Made by a program: the position numbers and the translations under genes. Shown here one piece after another: positions 1 through 13,299 of a stretch of 64,000 bases of DNA; positions within the stretch are counted from its first letter, which is position 1; every line of letters begins with the position of its first letter. The notes beneath the pieces are model-generated. The model made no database searches. It saw only the letters and a list, made by a program, of their open reading frames with translations, and was not told where the DNA came from. Origin of the DNA: Branchiostoma floridae (lineage: Eukaryota > Chordata > Leptocardii > Amphioxiformes > Branchiostomatidae); the NCBI RefSeq assembly GCF_000003815.2, contig NC_049989.1:6379647-6443646 (forward strand), given 5' to 3'.

Positions 1-3000
1 TAATCTCGCGTGAGTTAGCGTTTAATCTCGCGTAAGTTGATGGAGCGGTGGAGAGGATATGATCTTTATTAGAGTGCAGTCAGGTTTGTACGGGTCATGC
101 CTTTCCCATTAACCCCAACACTCACAATGGAATCATGATGGATCTGTGCTTGTCCAGATGCGTACATCTCTGCCTACCCGACAATACCTTGTCCGAATTA
201 ATTTGGAGGAATTAAGGGAACAAAGGTGATATCACAAAACGTAACGACAGTGCATCTAGTTCTCGGTAACCTCACTGTTACCCTTGGTTCATCATAACAT
301 TGGCTCGATTCAATATGCAAAACACAGTGCTGTTTAACCAGATGGGAAAGAATTGTGGAGGTTCGTCTGGGATACGACCAACTTGAGATTTTTCTTGGCG
401 CTTTTGTTACCAAACATTCAGGTTTCGACCACCACAATAAAGCTTTGATGCCGATTGTCGAAACTATCAGCTTATTGCCTTTTGCATTACTTTCATGGTG
501 CCACAGCGCTTCTCATTGGCTTACGGTAAAACTTTTAGCACGGTCGTAAGCAGTTTGTAATTGGAATTCGGTATGACTTACTGAGACCCAGTGCTCTATC
601 GATCCATGCTCCCTTATCGGCACGGTGAGTTAACCAAGTTAAAGCAGCCTCCCCGCTACCCAACAGGCTTGATCAGGAGATAAATCAGTCTGTAGACGAA
701 TCCTTTTAGAACTGTCCTTTCTTGCTTCACGTTGATCATTGTTTTGTTTCGTTTGTCGGGTTTGATTTAGAAGTTTACCTTAGGCCTTTTACAGTTCATC
801 GTTCTTCGTCAGTACTCTAAGCGAAATCGACGTCTGCTTAAGTAACGGAATTTTTGCTATTCTTTCTTCGTGAAAAGCCTATTGACAATCGCGTCTGTCT
901 TAAGGTATTGAATCCGCACTCATGTTTCGCTCAATGCGTTTTCATTCTCTCATATGCTTTAAGGTGGGCCACGTAAAACAATAATATCAATGCATAACCC
1001 TTTGCAACAATTCTAAGTTAAGCTGCCTTGACCCCTCAAACCTAAATAAAGGTACTTTAGCAAGGTTTTTAGCCTGCCACATCACAACGAGACGAATAAT
1101 ATTACAACGTCCAACTTTGTAATGTCATAACTTATGTTCAAGATTGCACCACCGCCTCAGCTCCAGTACCCCATACTGTCTATAAATAACCTAATAATGG
1201 ATTTGTGGCATCTGTACTTCCATCTATAGACAACTTCACTTTACGAGCAACTGCAGCATTGGCAGCATCGCCGATACTCCTATCCACGTTTCCATTATAG
1301 CCTGGAACACACGTCTACAAAATCATGTCTGTATCACGTCTATAAATTGCTATGGAGTCGCTTCTAGCAACTACTGATCAACAGGCACATTTTAGGATAC
1401 ACCAGCGCTACAGCCTTCACCTTCAAAACACATTTCATATAGAATGAAAGGTTGTATTGATCTGGTACAGTGCCAGTGGTTCTTGTCCCTGTGGGTTAAT
1501 ACACGACCCATTCACACTGGGACTGGGTTACAAGGCTACCGCATCGACCTGCGGGGACCAGGTTCTGCTGATCTGCTTCTTCAGTGTGCTCATCGTCAGC
1601 TAACTCATCACATTAAGGATTCTTGTGGCCACATGAAAGATTTAGGAAGAATTTTATGATAGTTAGTTTATTGCAAAGTCTTGTCCGAAGGCTAGCAATG
1701 GAAATTACAATTCTTACCTGCAGGAATAGACTTCGGTAAAGATTCTACAGCTCATATGTAGGATGTACCTGCAGGCGCGTCCCTCCTGAAGGTTATCAAT
1801 GAAAGTTTCTTATGATTTTGGTGCTGCTAATTTGCATTATAAGAAACTCTATATAAAGACTCAACTTACGTTAGTGAATGAGAAATGAAATGACATAAAT
1901 ATTTGGCTGCTAATACAAAAAAATGTACCTGGAATAGAACTACCAATGTGATCCTCTCGAACTCATAAAACATCCCCACTTTTGGGGCCAATTTCTTCCC
2001 TTTTTCAGTCTGCTAATAATACTCTGGCGCTGTATGAAATGTGATGAGTCAAAGTGTGACCACAGTCATATAAATCTGTATAGCTCTGCTTCTGCTACAT
2101 AATAAGTAAATTCACACCGTCTTCTTGTCACAGCAATAACTAGATTCTGTCAATGTCAATTGACCTGCCAGGCGTGCCGCATCATTCACCGTTTTTCGGT
2201 ACACAGGATATGAATTGACTGGTATTTAAGTACAGCCAGGACACAGGGGAAATTTGAAGGTAAATCTATTTTCCGCCACATATCGATAGAAAAGACTGAC
2301 TATAATAACACCTACGAAACTTGGTTTCTAGACTTGACTGCTTCTTTGTAGCCAGAAGGATGTTGTGAGACCTATACAGATCTTCTAGTTTAAAGAATGG
2401 TGATGATATTTTTGACAAATCAGGATTCAGAGCAATTGAAAAGTGCAAACTACGTAAGCTGATAAAAGTCCGTGCTTTGGGTTTGCGGCCTTCTATAGTT
2501 TTTTTTTTTACTTCTCATTAATATCTGCCCTAGTTTATCTGTGGACAGGTCGATGATGGAAGGGATCGAACCGCCCGCTAAAGGTCCTGTCATGTCCATT
2601 TGTGCAATTGAAACATGCTGGGAAATCTAATTACGCTAAATGCTGAAGGGCGTCCGTGGGAGGTGCGTCATATTAGTCAATCTAATTTTCTATTCACGCT
2701 GTTAATGAACACAAAGGACAAAATGACGGAAACACAAGCGAAATCGCTCTGTTGATTACTGAGTTTTGTCGTCTGTTCCATATCCTATGTATATGGCCAT
2801 TGATAAAGTTTGATTGTTCTTTATTTATTTATTCACAGCACATCTTGCTTCCGATATCCAGCATAACCGTTAGTCTTTTTATGCATGCTTGTAGTTTTCG
2901 AAACTGATACACCTTTTGATTCAAAATATCTCAGGAAGCAGATAAGGGGACCTCTATTTCTTGACGAATATGTGCTATAATCGTTTTATACTTGAAACTA

Positions 3001-5630
3001 TGTTCGTCTCTTCCCCCCTGTCTGCAGGGTATAATCTCTGTGTACAGTACGAACATCCCGAGTGCGCCAGGTTTGTATTGGACTTCGTGCGACGCTCATA
3101 ACAATTTATCGACTCCGGACATCGATTCTCATTTGTTCTTGGAAAGAGAGCTAAGCTATCGATGTGGTTACTGGAGTGAAGTGTGTCAGGCTATCCATCT
3201 GTCGTACCCGCCATGCGGGGCTCTAGTTTACATGTATGATTTAGTAAGGTTTATACCGGGCATCAGTTATATCAGGTTAGGCTAACTGCCAAGAATTAAA
3301 GATACAGTTTATCTTCTGCAGCTAGCGGTTACAGGCTTCACAGTGCCTAGGGCTCTATTTTACATGTATGATTTAGCTGTATTCATACCAGGCTTCTGCC
3401 TTATCGGAATAGACTAACTGCCAAGATACGCTTTATCCTCTGCATGCATTTAGAAAAGAGACTACGGCAAGTTGAAAATGCAAGTATTCTCTGTGGGTAC
3501 TTTCCAGATAAAAGGGAAAATGGAGTTATATATGTACAATTAGTCCTGACTATAAACTATTCTAGAGGAAAGTATTGGGAGCACAGGCATGCCGTTGTTC
3601 TACAAAATATATTAGGTAAATTTAATCATACTAGTGCACTGTAAGCACAAGTTACGAAGAGTAAAACAGAGGGAACAAAATCCCCGTTCTCTTTGGTTTG
3701 ACATTTAGTCAAGATGGCGGTCATTATTGACGCCTGACCTTCCCATAATTCCGTAGTACCCACCCCCACACAAGTGCCCGGATCTGCTCTAGCGGGAGAT
3801 TCAATGTTCGGGGTCAAATTGACAAAATTAGCCTTGGATGACTGAGGTAGACCTTCTATCGATCCGCCGCGATGTAAGAGCGTTAGGACATTTCTGGATC
3901 CCCACTGGCGCGATGCCCGAATGTGATCATGGTAATGAAGTTGAAGTCACAGACTATCGGTTGAAGGTTGGTTGGATGAGATAAAATCAACCGAAGGGAC
4001 CGTCTCTGTATACAAATGGGTTTGATGTCCTGCTCTCTCCATAAGCAACTAGATTACTTGTTGCCTGACCTGAACTAACCTTGCAAACTTGTAAAGTTTG
4101 ACAAAAATGACTAAACTTTGGTGTATTGACGATAGTGTATGAATACCTTGGTGACATAATAAATGGGAGTAATGGTAAATTATCGTCACATAAAGACGGC
4201 TGTAAACATTTTCTGCTGCCATTGAGTTACGAGGTATTATCCTTACATTTATATTGGGTCCTCCTCGCCTAGACAGTGTGTCTTCGTACGTCTGACAACG
4301 TTTGACCCATGAGACATCAACATTCTGAGGAGAGAATATGAGGCAATATTGCACATAAGACTAAAATCGTTATGAGCCATACAAGTCTGAGATGTTTTGA
4401 ATAAATTCTAAAGTAAGGATCACGTCGTAAAATATCTTTGACCCTTGTAGAATATTAGTCTAAAATATCTATGACAAAAGAATATTGCTTATGAAAAATC
4501 TCGCAGTCAAGACGTCTGGTACATAGTACATGAGAAATGCTGCCATCTTACAAGACAGATTACTTCCAATATACGCAATGCACACAACATGAAATGTATG
4601 TTGCACACATCGCAGCCCGCGCACATGACAAACACTACCTGTCGATACCTCATTTAAACGACATGGTGTTCAATTAAGCCTTGATAAATACAAACGGATC
4701 CCGGAGCCGCCGAGACATGCCGCCATATGGTCGAGAACTAGCTGTCAATAATCCACGCGACGGGCCAAGATTGATAACATCTCACTGCTGAGGCGGGGCC
4801 GAACATTGATTGGGACTTTATGAAAGGGTCCTGGGGTCTATCCCCTTCATTTAACATAATGAAGCCTCAGATCTAACTGAACAAACGCGGGATCAGAGGC
4901 GCTGCTCACGCTATTTCATGGGTTGTGGTCCCGCCACGCCCCGAAGGGGAAAGGATTGGAAAATGAACGGGTGTTCACACAAATGTCGTGGCACCGGTGT
5001 CAAGGGAACTCACTGTGAAGCTTCTGACATAGATGAACATACATATTTATGTAGTAAATCGTATGCGCAGTAAGTCCTTGTAGAATATCGGTATGAAAGA
5101 ATGATGACTTACACATGGTTTTCGTGCCTCACATGCCAAGGGAGCCTGTGGCAGATCTACCAAAATATATTGCTAGGCATGAAAATGGTCAGTCATGAAG
5201 ATTATCTTTGAATAGGTATACACAATGATGAATTAAACAGTTACAGTTGTCTTCTAAAGATGTATGCTTGCTAAAATGGCTATTTGAGGAAGAAAGACAC
5301 GCTCAGTGTTGCTGCTACATTGATCAATCCGACAAAATGATAACTATCAAAAAACGTTCTTTGCACTTTACAAAGCCCACTGAGTCTTGTACGGAAAGTG
5401 CTAGTTGTTAACCTAGACGGGTGGAAGGAAAGTTTCTTCTGCTTCCTTCCCTCAAATTTGTATTTGTATTTTTTGACAAGAAATCATTACACTACGACAG
5501 CCAAGATAGCTCGCACTGGTAACGGCTGACACACGGTCTCAAAGGTGCTTTACGACAGATACTCAGACTATTTTAAGATTTCTTCATTCCACTTTATACT
5601 TATAGACGTTGTGTGTACTGTTTTCTCCAG
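1..5630. other. No gene recognised; AT-rich flank
   Basis: I see no convincing coding exon here. The open frames are short, lack family signatures and have no good splice context. The first 45 bases hold two copies of a TAATCTCGCGT-type word. A 132-bp-period duplication lies at 3217-3447. The missing N-terminal exon(s) of the cobalamin carrier that starts at 5631 should lie in or before this stretch, but I could not find a signal-peptide exon. Confidence 0.5.
3217..3447. repeat. Degenerate tandem duplication, period about 132 bp
   Basis: The block starting GGCTCTAGTTTACATGTATG at 3219 recurs as GGCTCTATTTTACATGTATG at 3351. Both copies then carry a TACCRGGC motif, a GACTAACTGCCAAG-like motif and a TTTATCYTCTGCA motif in the same order. 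The two copies are diverged, so this is an old duplication. No coding role is apparent. Confidence 0.75.
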
Positions 5631-8471
5631 GAGAGGCTTCCACCTGAAGGACGTTCCCACAGGTGAGCTGTCTCACTACGTCTTGGCGCTGACCGCCACC
5701 TGTCAGAACCCCAGGAACTTCTACGGACACAACCTGCTGGAGGCCATAGACAGGGCGCTGTTCCACTTCCCCACGGCGGAGTTCAACAACTTTTACCAGG
5801 TACTTTTTTCTTAGACTGTGTTGGTTGTTGCTTCTTTACTTTTAGATCTATTCCGTACAGTTATCAAAGTTGGTCACATGCTACTACGTAGCCAGAGATA
5901 ACCCAGCAGCTTGATGGAATAGCATTCCGGACTGCTGTTCCTTTTCGATTCTTACTAAGTTAGCGTTGTTCCTTATCTTTTCCTTTATGTCACATCCATA
6001 AGTCAAATTGATTACCTTAAAGAATTGTGACTGAATTCTAATCATTGAGTCTTTATGTCACTTTTGTCTGACAGTTCAGCCAGGGTGTGCTTGCCATCTG
6101 CGGTGCGGGAGCTCCAGTCAAACCCAGACTCATCAAGGACCTGGCGAAGGGACAGCAGGCTGACGGTGGATACCCGTTCGGTGTCGGTGAGTACACCAAC
6201 CGACCGAGCTACGAACTGTAGGAGACGTCCTCGCAAGAATCGTCTAAAAACCTGGTGTTACTTCTTCATATCGTGGGAAGCTAAGAGACACATCATTGTG
6301 TTGAATAAGATAGGATGTCCTGGATGACATTCATTGCGTCGGTTTTACTCTATAGTACCGCTCTCATTAGGTTTTGGCGAGAGCTATAACTGATTTGAAG
6401 CTTTCCCCAGTTGTAAGTTGACCTTCAGGTACCTTCATGGAAAAAAGCATAGCCTTCACGTACTCATTCTCTACTGCTATCACTAGGAAAACATATTCAT
6501 ATTAAAGTTTTTAACTGACATTCAAGACAGGAATTTTCTCACCTCGAATTTTCATGAGCAACATGTCCATTTTCTCTCTGATGTTCCCCAGACGCCACAG
6601 CAATGTCAATCCTTGCCCTTTCCTGTGCGGAGAAGCAGCGCATCCACAAGCACGACAAGGACGAGATCAAGAGGGTGTTTGGGAAGGCTGTGAACTACCT
6701 CAGGATCCAACAGAGGCCTGACGGCAGCTTCGGCAATCAGCACAACACCGGTCTGGCTGTACAGGTGGGATGAAACTGTTACACACGAAGGCGAAGTTGA
6801 TAGAGTAGCAATCGGTAAACTGACTTAGAAATCAAAACAACTTTGATAGGACAACAAGTAATATATGTTGGTGCGTAGTTCACATGGTATCTTGGTTCCA
6901 CGGTTAGAAAATCTTCATTTTGGACCTGAGGGTCAGGAGTTCCAATCCCAAAGGTTGCCACGCAGCCCACATCCATGGTACTGGTAAGGGTACTTATAAT
7001 TATGACACGGAGTAAAGCCATGGTACACTGAACACGCGTACGGTAGTTTTCGAAGCATGTTTTTTGACAGCCAGCAAAGCACTTAACCCTTTTCAGACCT
7101 AAAGACAAAATGATACATTTCTCCGACAACTGAAAAATTAGCTTTTCAGTCAGCCCACTGAAAGGTCAATCTTTTAATCCGTCCCATTGGCGCCCTCCAG
7201 GCTATGATAGCAGCAAACCTGGAGCCGGCCACGTGGCGGTGCCCGGACGCGCTGACCACCCTGACCCGCACGCAGCACCAGGACGGGTCGTTCGGACAGT
7301 TCTTCCAGACAACCGTGCAGGTCCTGCCGGCGCTGGCCGGGAAAACGTACGCCGACGTCAACAGGATCATGTGCGAAATGGGTAAGTATGAACTGTAGTG
7401 AATAGACACGTGTCCATTTTATTTTATATGTGTAACATTTTGAAATGCACTCTCGCGAGATCATAGCCTGTCATGAGTTGTGTCTGAGACGACGTCGGGA
7501 TTTATCATCTGAGTAGATCGGAGAACACATTGACATAACTACATACTTTTTCATGACAAAGAGGAAGACACAATATAAGATAATTCAACATGCCGTGCCA
7601 ATCATGTAATGCAAGAGGCCAGAAGGCTGTAACGTAAAAGTGATATCACTCAAAGCAAGCAAATATGCATTCCATGTAACAAAAACACTGATTTGTCTCT
7701 CTTGTCAGCACCGATCATGGATGAAGACGAAGAAAGCTTCCTGATGACCGAGTATGACCTCTATGACCCGGAAGAGGAACCCAACCATTACGTCAGTAAC
7801 ATGACGGTCCAGTACACCATCCACAGCGACTTCCACCCTAACGTGTCGGCCAGTATAGAGATCACTGTACCCAGCAACACCAGCTTCATCGACATCATGG
7901 ACCTCGCCGCAGAGAGGGATGAGAGGTTCAGGTTAGTGTTGAAAAGTAATTTGAATGATCATTGCCAATACACCAGCTTTACTATCCGTGCCGATGTTGG
8001 AAATAATTGAACTCCATAATTCGGATTCACTTAATTTTCACACACACACAGGTATGAAGCGCCGGACACGAAATGGGGCCATTACGTCAGTGCCATCGGG
8101 GAAGTGACGGAAGATCACGACGAGAAGCGATACTGGACAATCATGTTGGACCCAGACATCTCCATAGATGAAGGTAAATTTCAATGTTTAAATCGGCCTC
8201 TTTCTCTCGGTTCTTATCTTCCGCTCTTCCTCTTTCTTTCTCTTTCTTAGTTACCCTTTTTTTTCACAACCCTTCATCTCCATGGGCTCTCTTTTCTTCA
8301 TCCGTTTTCTGTCCCGGCCTCTGCTCTAATGTCTTTTCTTGTTTCTAATGGATTTCGTCAGTGTCGAAATAGATTCACTTGTTTGACATAAAACCTTATC
8401 TTCCAGGCATTGACCACTTCATTCCGGATGATGGCGATCACGTGATCTTCAGGTACCGGAAATACGACTAG
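5631..8471 (+). CDS. Transcobalamin / gastric intrinsic factor-like cobalamin-binding protein (7 exons, N-terminus missing)
   Basis: Exons are 5631-5799, 6075-6186, 6592-6764, 7201-7381, 7709-7931, 8052-8173 and 8407-8471 (stop TAG). All are bounded by AG/GT and their phases join into 347 residues. By family knowledge such proteins are secreted cobalamin carriers with an alpha/alpha barrel followed by a beta domain that closes over the vitamin. Barrel signatures seen are ELSHYVLALTATCQNPRNF, the VDATAMSILALSC-type helix, DGSFGNQHNTGLAVQ and TTVQVLPALAGKTYADV. The C-terminal part has the typical WGHYVSAIGEV stretch, YWTIMLDP, GIDHFIPDDGDHVIF and a short basic end. The family is usually a little over 400 residues, so about 80-110 residues including the signal peptide are missing; those exons were not found upstream. 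An acidic insert (DEDEESF, DPEEEPN) opens the fifth exon. Orthology to one vertebrate paralogue (TCN1, TCN2 or CBLIF) cannot be set by eye. Confidence 0.92.
6890..7100 (+). repeat. Possible tRNA-derived SINE in a cobalamin-carrier intron
   Basis: Between the third and fourth exons, a GGTTCCACGGTTAG stretch is followed about 35 bases later by GGAGTTCCAATCCC. These resemble the A and B boxes of a pol III promoter. The tRNA-like part continues into unrelated sequence, as in a SINE. The match to box consensus is imperfect and the ends are not defined. Confidence 0.35.
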
Positions 8472-9450
8472 GAAGCCATATTGGACCGTCCTGTTACCAG
8501 CGCCCCAGAATGCATCTCTCTATCTGAGGCTCATCTTACAGCTGTGTTGCCGCCATATCTTGATCCATTCCAAATACAATAACAAAACATAAAGAATTTT
8601 GCCATGGAAAAGGTATTCGTTTGACCTTTTAAAGGTCTTTTATAGACCTTTTTTTTATCATTTACAGATGTGATGATTTCCCATACTGGCTCTGTAAAAT
8701 GGAGTTTACTCAGAGCATGTTTCCTAATAACATGTTTATACAACTTCTTTACTGCAAGGACTAAACGATGTTTATTTGTCCTAGATTTGTTTATAACTTT
8801 TTAGGAAACTGCAACAATGTGGACTGAAAACACTATAATATTGTTTAAATTTCTTATTTCTTACTGAGAAACTGTTATTGAAGTCCAATACAAAAATTCG
8901 CCGTCAGGTTCTCGATGAAACAGATATATTTTCACTTTATCTCCTTAACTACGAATTTGTGGGTTTACGTCGACAAAAAACGTTGACACTTACGCCCAAG
9001 GCGTCCACCATAAATTGAGCCGCTATCGTGCCATATGGCAGGCTCACAGATATTATACTAATTTGGGTTCGTGATTTTTGCTGTCTAAAAGAAGTACCAT
9101 CTGGTCTTCAGATAGAAACAAGTGTCAAAATATGTCCACTGACCACTTAATTGTTTGTAAGCCTCGTACTGATGTACATAATTTATGTAAATAATCTAGA
9201 CCGACTCAGCAATATATTGAATGTAAGATCCGTGCCGTTGGCGTTACTATGGCGACGTGCTATCTCTTTTTGTCGGCATGTTTTGTCGACGTCTCGTTGG
9301 ATATTTGTGACAACCTGTCCTTGGTGTTGAACAGATGTTGTTATGTTTAGTCTGGATCAAAGGAAACTTTTTCGATGTAATCAACTTGAGATTTTGTAAT
9401 GAAATAAAATCGTTTCCCGATCAATTCGAGTATTTCTTATTTTGTGTGAT
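8472..9450 (+). other. Cobalamin-carrier 3' UTR and flank
   Basis: There is no coding potential after the TAG at 8469-8471. The stretch is AT-rich and ends shortly after a canonical polyadenylation hexamer, so most of it is probably 3' UTR. The non-LTR element begins just beyond. Confidence 0.5.
9403..9408 (+). promoter_or_regulatory. Polyadenylation signal AATAAA
   Basis: A canonical AATAAA lies about 930 bases after the stop codon of the cobalamin-binding protein, just before the retrotransposon tail. It is the first good poly(A) hexamer I noticed in this orientation. Confidence 0.5.
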
Positions 9451-9451
9451 G

Positions 9452-12393
9452 TTTGTTTGTTTGTTTAATTGCGATCTCCATTAGTGTACATCATAAAATC
9501 ATGCCACTACTCTTCCTGGAGTCATGATAATAAGAATAAATGAAATGCAAAAGAAACAACTTAACATCAAAATCGGATAATTAGCGTAAAATAATAAGCA
9601 AAATAATAAGCAGAGGTCAGAGGTCAAAATAAAGAAGTGATCATACATAACGAATAATGAATAGCAGAAGAAGTTAACTTAATTGATTGAAACACAATCC
9701 AATCAAAAGTGTACTAATAACACAACATAAATATATAACTTAGATGTACTGAAATATAAAAATCATTACCACCATGTGCTCAGGGGTTGTCTTTTGTCTC
9801 GTGTTTTCGCAAGCTCTTTTATCCTAGATTTGAACTCAATGTTGTTGTATGATGTCATTGTGTTTGGCAATGTGTTATAGGTTTTGATGCATCTGTAGCC
9901 AAATGTCCTTGTTTTAGCGTTTGTTTTGGGTTTTGATTGAGTGAATGCTCCTCTAGTAGACAGCCTAGTGTGATGCTCATGTGTGGATTGAATTGTTTGT
10001 AATTGCTTGAAGATGCATTGGGGTTGCCTTTCCTTAACAATTTTGTGGAATGTACATACAGTATTTGTAAAGAGTCTTTCTTTAACGGTTTGCCACTTTA
10101 ACTGCATGTGTAGGTCTTCCAGGTTGGTGTCAAAGGGCTTGTTTGTGGCCAGGCGAGCAGCACGATTCTGGACCACCTGAAGACCATCTCTGTGTGTCTG
10201 TGGTGCAGAGGATAGCAGCACTGAGCCGTAGTCAATGTGTGACAAAACCAGAGCCTGAATAACAGATCTCAATGTACTTTTTGTGAAGTATTTCCTGTGT
10301 CGTCTTATTGTGGCTAGTATGCCTGCCATTTTATTCTTCGTTTTGTCAATATGCGATCCCCATGTGAGACGTTGGTCTATAGTGAGACCTAACAGTTCAG
10401 CCTGTTCTACATGTGTAATGTCTGTTCCATCTATTCTTAGTTCTAATTTGGGATTACTTTTTAGTTTTTGTTGCGTACCCATCATGATTGATTTAGTTTT
10501 TCCAATATTGAGAACAAGATGATTAGTTTGTACCCAATTCCAGATTCGCTCCAAGTCAGTCTGCAATTTGTATTTCAATTTAGCGACGGTGGGAGCCGAA
10601 GCTGAGGGCGTTGAATCATCAGCGTACATGACTACTGTACTATTTGTAACTGCGGGGAGATCATTGACAAATATAGAGAAAAGCAATGGACCCAGGCAGC
10701 TGCCTTGGGGAACGCCGCACCTGGATTCTTTATAAGAGGAAAAACTACCGTTAACGAATACAGCTTGTTTCCTGTTGCCAAGATAACTCTGTACCCACTT
10801 GATTGCCGATTCCTCAAAACCATAGCTCTTAAGCTTGGCTAAACAAATATCGTGGTTAATGACATCAAATGCCGCGCTAAAATCTAGCATAACGGCGCCA
10901 ACCAAATTCCCTTTATCTATCTCCCCCAACCAGTAGTCAGACATTTGTATAAGGGCACTAGCTGTAGAGTGTGATTTTTTATACGCATGTTGGTTTTCGG
11001 AAATTATGTCATTGGAAACAAGGTAAGTTTGAATTTGTTTCTGGCATATCCTTTCCATGACCTTGCTAATTGCTGGTAACAGGCTGATGGGGCGACTGTT
11101 AGGTCCGCTAAGCGGGGCGGATTTATTCTTTATAAGTGGTAGAACCTTTGCTATCTTCCATTGTGAAGGGAAGATGCCTTGCCTGATGGAACAGTTAAAT
11201 ATGTGACATAATGGGGGAGCAATGTGATCGGCGCAAAGTTTCAACAAAGTGTTGTCAACATTGTCGTGGCCAGTAGCATTACCTGGGGGCAGTGCTTTCA
11301 ACAAAGCGTGCACCTGCTCGACAGTTACATATTGAAAGGAGAAGGAACAGTTCTTATTAGCCATGATATATTCTTCTACGGGTGCTACTGAGTTCGCTAT
11401 GTCCGGGGTATCATCTTTGGAGAGTTTTTGTATTTTTTCAATGAAATATTCGTTGAAATATTCAGCGATTTCAGCTGGTTTTGTCAGTATTTGTCCGTCC
11501 ACTTCAATGGAATTCGGTGCACTTGAATTGTTTTTACCTAACATTCCGTTAACAACTTTCCAGAGTTGCTTGCTGTCTTTAGTGCTACTGCATAATTCAA
11601 TTTGTTCCTTGTAGAAGGCTTTCTTCCTCTTTCTGTTTTCATTTACTACTAAATTCCTGAGTCTTTTGTAGATCTTGTGGTCTGATTCCATTCCCGACAC
11701 CTGTGCTTCACGCTTTGCGTTGTCACGCTGTGCCATGAGTTCTCGAAGGTCGCCGTCTACCCACTGGGCGGGCGACGCCCTTACTGAACACTTTCTGACA
11801 GGAGCGTGTTTGTCGCATATCTCTGTGAAAAGAGCCATGAAACACTCCAAAGCGTCATCTACACATTCTTCATTTTGCACTAGGTGCCATGGAACAGACA
11901 AGATATCTAACAGGAATTCATCTAGGTTGAATCGTTTATACGAACGTTTTTGTACGATTTTCGGTTGGCCCTTTGGAACTTTCGTTTTGCGAGTAGTGTG
12001 TATAAGATTGTGGTCTGAAAATCCTACAGGGACGGACTGTGTGCTTGTTAGTTTTTCAGGCCTGTTTGAAAAAATTAGATCTATACAAGAAGAGTTTACT
12101 GGACCTTTGGAAGTCTTGACTATTCTAGTTGCTTGATTAACCATTTGTTTAATATTCAATGCAGTCGACTGTAGGTAAAGTTTGTCTCTTAAGGTACAGG
12201 TCATGTTTGTCCAGTTGATATTAAAATCACCTAGTATTAATACTTCCTGTTCTGTATTTGTCGCCAAATCAAATGCCTGTATGATTCTGTTGAAGTAGTC
12301 CAACTTGGCACTTGGAGGCCTGTATAGGCACCCTACCAAGATTGGCTGTGTGTGTGGAATGTGTATTTGCGCCCAGATAAATGTGTATCTCTA
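9452..12393 (-). mobile_element. Non-LTR retrotransposon (CR1/Jockey-like), 5'-truncated
   Basis: A LINE copy reads right to left. Its 3' end has an (AAAC)n tail, seen as TTTG repeats on the + strand near 9452-9466. The body carries an open EN-RT frame. At the 5' side the frame meets an in-frame TAG near 12394-12399, right at the 3' tail of a second element, so the copy is truncated within the endonuclease. The frame is uninterrupted, which suggests a fairly young insertion. Non-LTR type rests on the APE-type endonuclease motifs, the reverse transcriptase and the lack of LTRs. Confidence 0.9.
9766..12393 (-). CDS. LINE ORF2 fragment: partial endonuclease plus reverse transcriptase
   Basis: The frame is open from just below 12394 to the stop at 9766, about 875 codons. 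It begins inside the endonuclease with the QPILVGCLYRPPS strand, then ILGDFNINW (catalytic Asp/Asn region) and a GFSDHNLI box. The reverse transcriptase follows with FPSQWKIAKVLPLIKN, SRPISLLPAISKVMERI, AVMLDFSAAFDVINHD, GVPQGSCLGPLLFSIFVNDL and the catalytic VVMYADDS box. The C-terminal tail (LVLSHIDYGSVL, then VQNRAARLATNK, TFGYRCIKTYNTLP) is the usual CR1/Jockey-type extension. No start methionine belongs to this fragment because the true N-terminus is lost. The copy could not retrotranspose alone because half of the endonuclease is missing. Confidence 0.9.
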
Positions 12394-12397
12394 GTTA

Positions 12398-13045
12398 AAT
12401 AATGACAATGACAATGATCTTTATTTGCATGTCCATATGGGCTAAATGCAGTAGTTACATAAAACGTTTCTGTAAAGAATCTTTACAGTGTCAGTAGGAG
12501 AGACAGAACAACTAAGGCTATGCTACACTGTAAGTACATCTATCGTTTACAAAATAGTCAAATATGTAAAGCTATGCTATTCTACAGTTTACATGTCTCT
12601 TTCCTCTTCTTGAAACAAGTGTATATGAATTCACAGAGTTTTTGCAGTATAATGTTGTCAGATGATTTCATTATGTATATTATGTATAAGTTAATCTTTT
12701 ACTAACTGTTTGGCTCGAGTATCAAAGTTCAGGGCACTAATAAAAGTTACGTACATCGCTATATAACTCACACTCCAATACAAAATGAACTTTATTTTCA
12801 ATATGTTTGGAGTTACAAAGTGCACAGATTCTATCACTCGGAGGAGTCCGGTTATATCTTCCTACTTCAATTTGTAAGGGGTGATCACTAATTCTTAATT
12901 TAGCCATGGCTTGGCGAGAAGTTGATAAGTTTATGTCTTCATTAGTACACCTCAAACCAAATACAAATCTCCTGTGCCAATGTATATCTGGGGGTGAGCC
13001 AGAGTAGTTTGTTCTACCGAATGAATTACGTCTGTAAGTCAACAC
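12398..13045 (-). mobile_element. Second, different LINE remnant (RT C-terminus and 3' tail)
   Basis: On the minus strand, a frame at 13045-12737 encodes a typical late reverse transcriptase tail: RQAMAKLRISDHPLQIEVGR followed by CALCNSKHIENKVHFVLEC, a Cys/His knuckle (C-x2-C-x8-H-x4-C). The copy ends at its 3' side with AATAAA and an (ATTGTC)n tail, seen on the + strand as repeated AATGAC at 12402-12418. The tail type differs from the neighbouring LINE, so this is another family. The 5' part is missing. Confidence 0.8.
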
Positions 13046-13299
13046 GGACTTCTATATATGCTGTTCCACCCGCTCCAGGAGACAGTGTTATGGAGAAGAC
13101 GGATGTGCCTTCAGATCTCTATCTTGGCACAGATCATGGCGTCATTACAACCCAATTTGATGCGGTGCTCCCCCTCCCGCTGTGGTACCCAAATCATAAC
13201 GGTTCCTCTCGCGGGGTTAGCGGGGCCATTTCCGCCCAAATCACGCGCAGACACGCACGGATGGGGAAACTTTCACGACTGTTCCCCTGATGAAGCGTG

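Noticed and set aside
2992-3285. 97-codon frame after a CTGTCTGCAG acceptor-like site, as N-terminal exon of the cobalamin carrier
   Set aside because: No similarity to the expected signal peptide or first helices, and it includes part of a tandem duplication.
11675-12136. 153-codon plus-strand frame
   Set aside because: Antisense shadow of the LINE endonuclease/RT frame.
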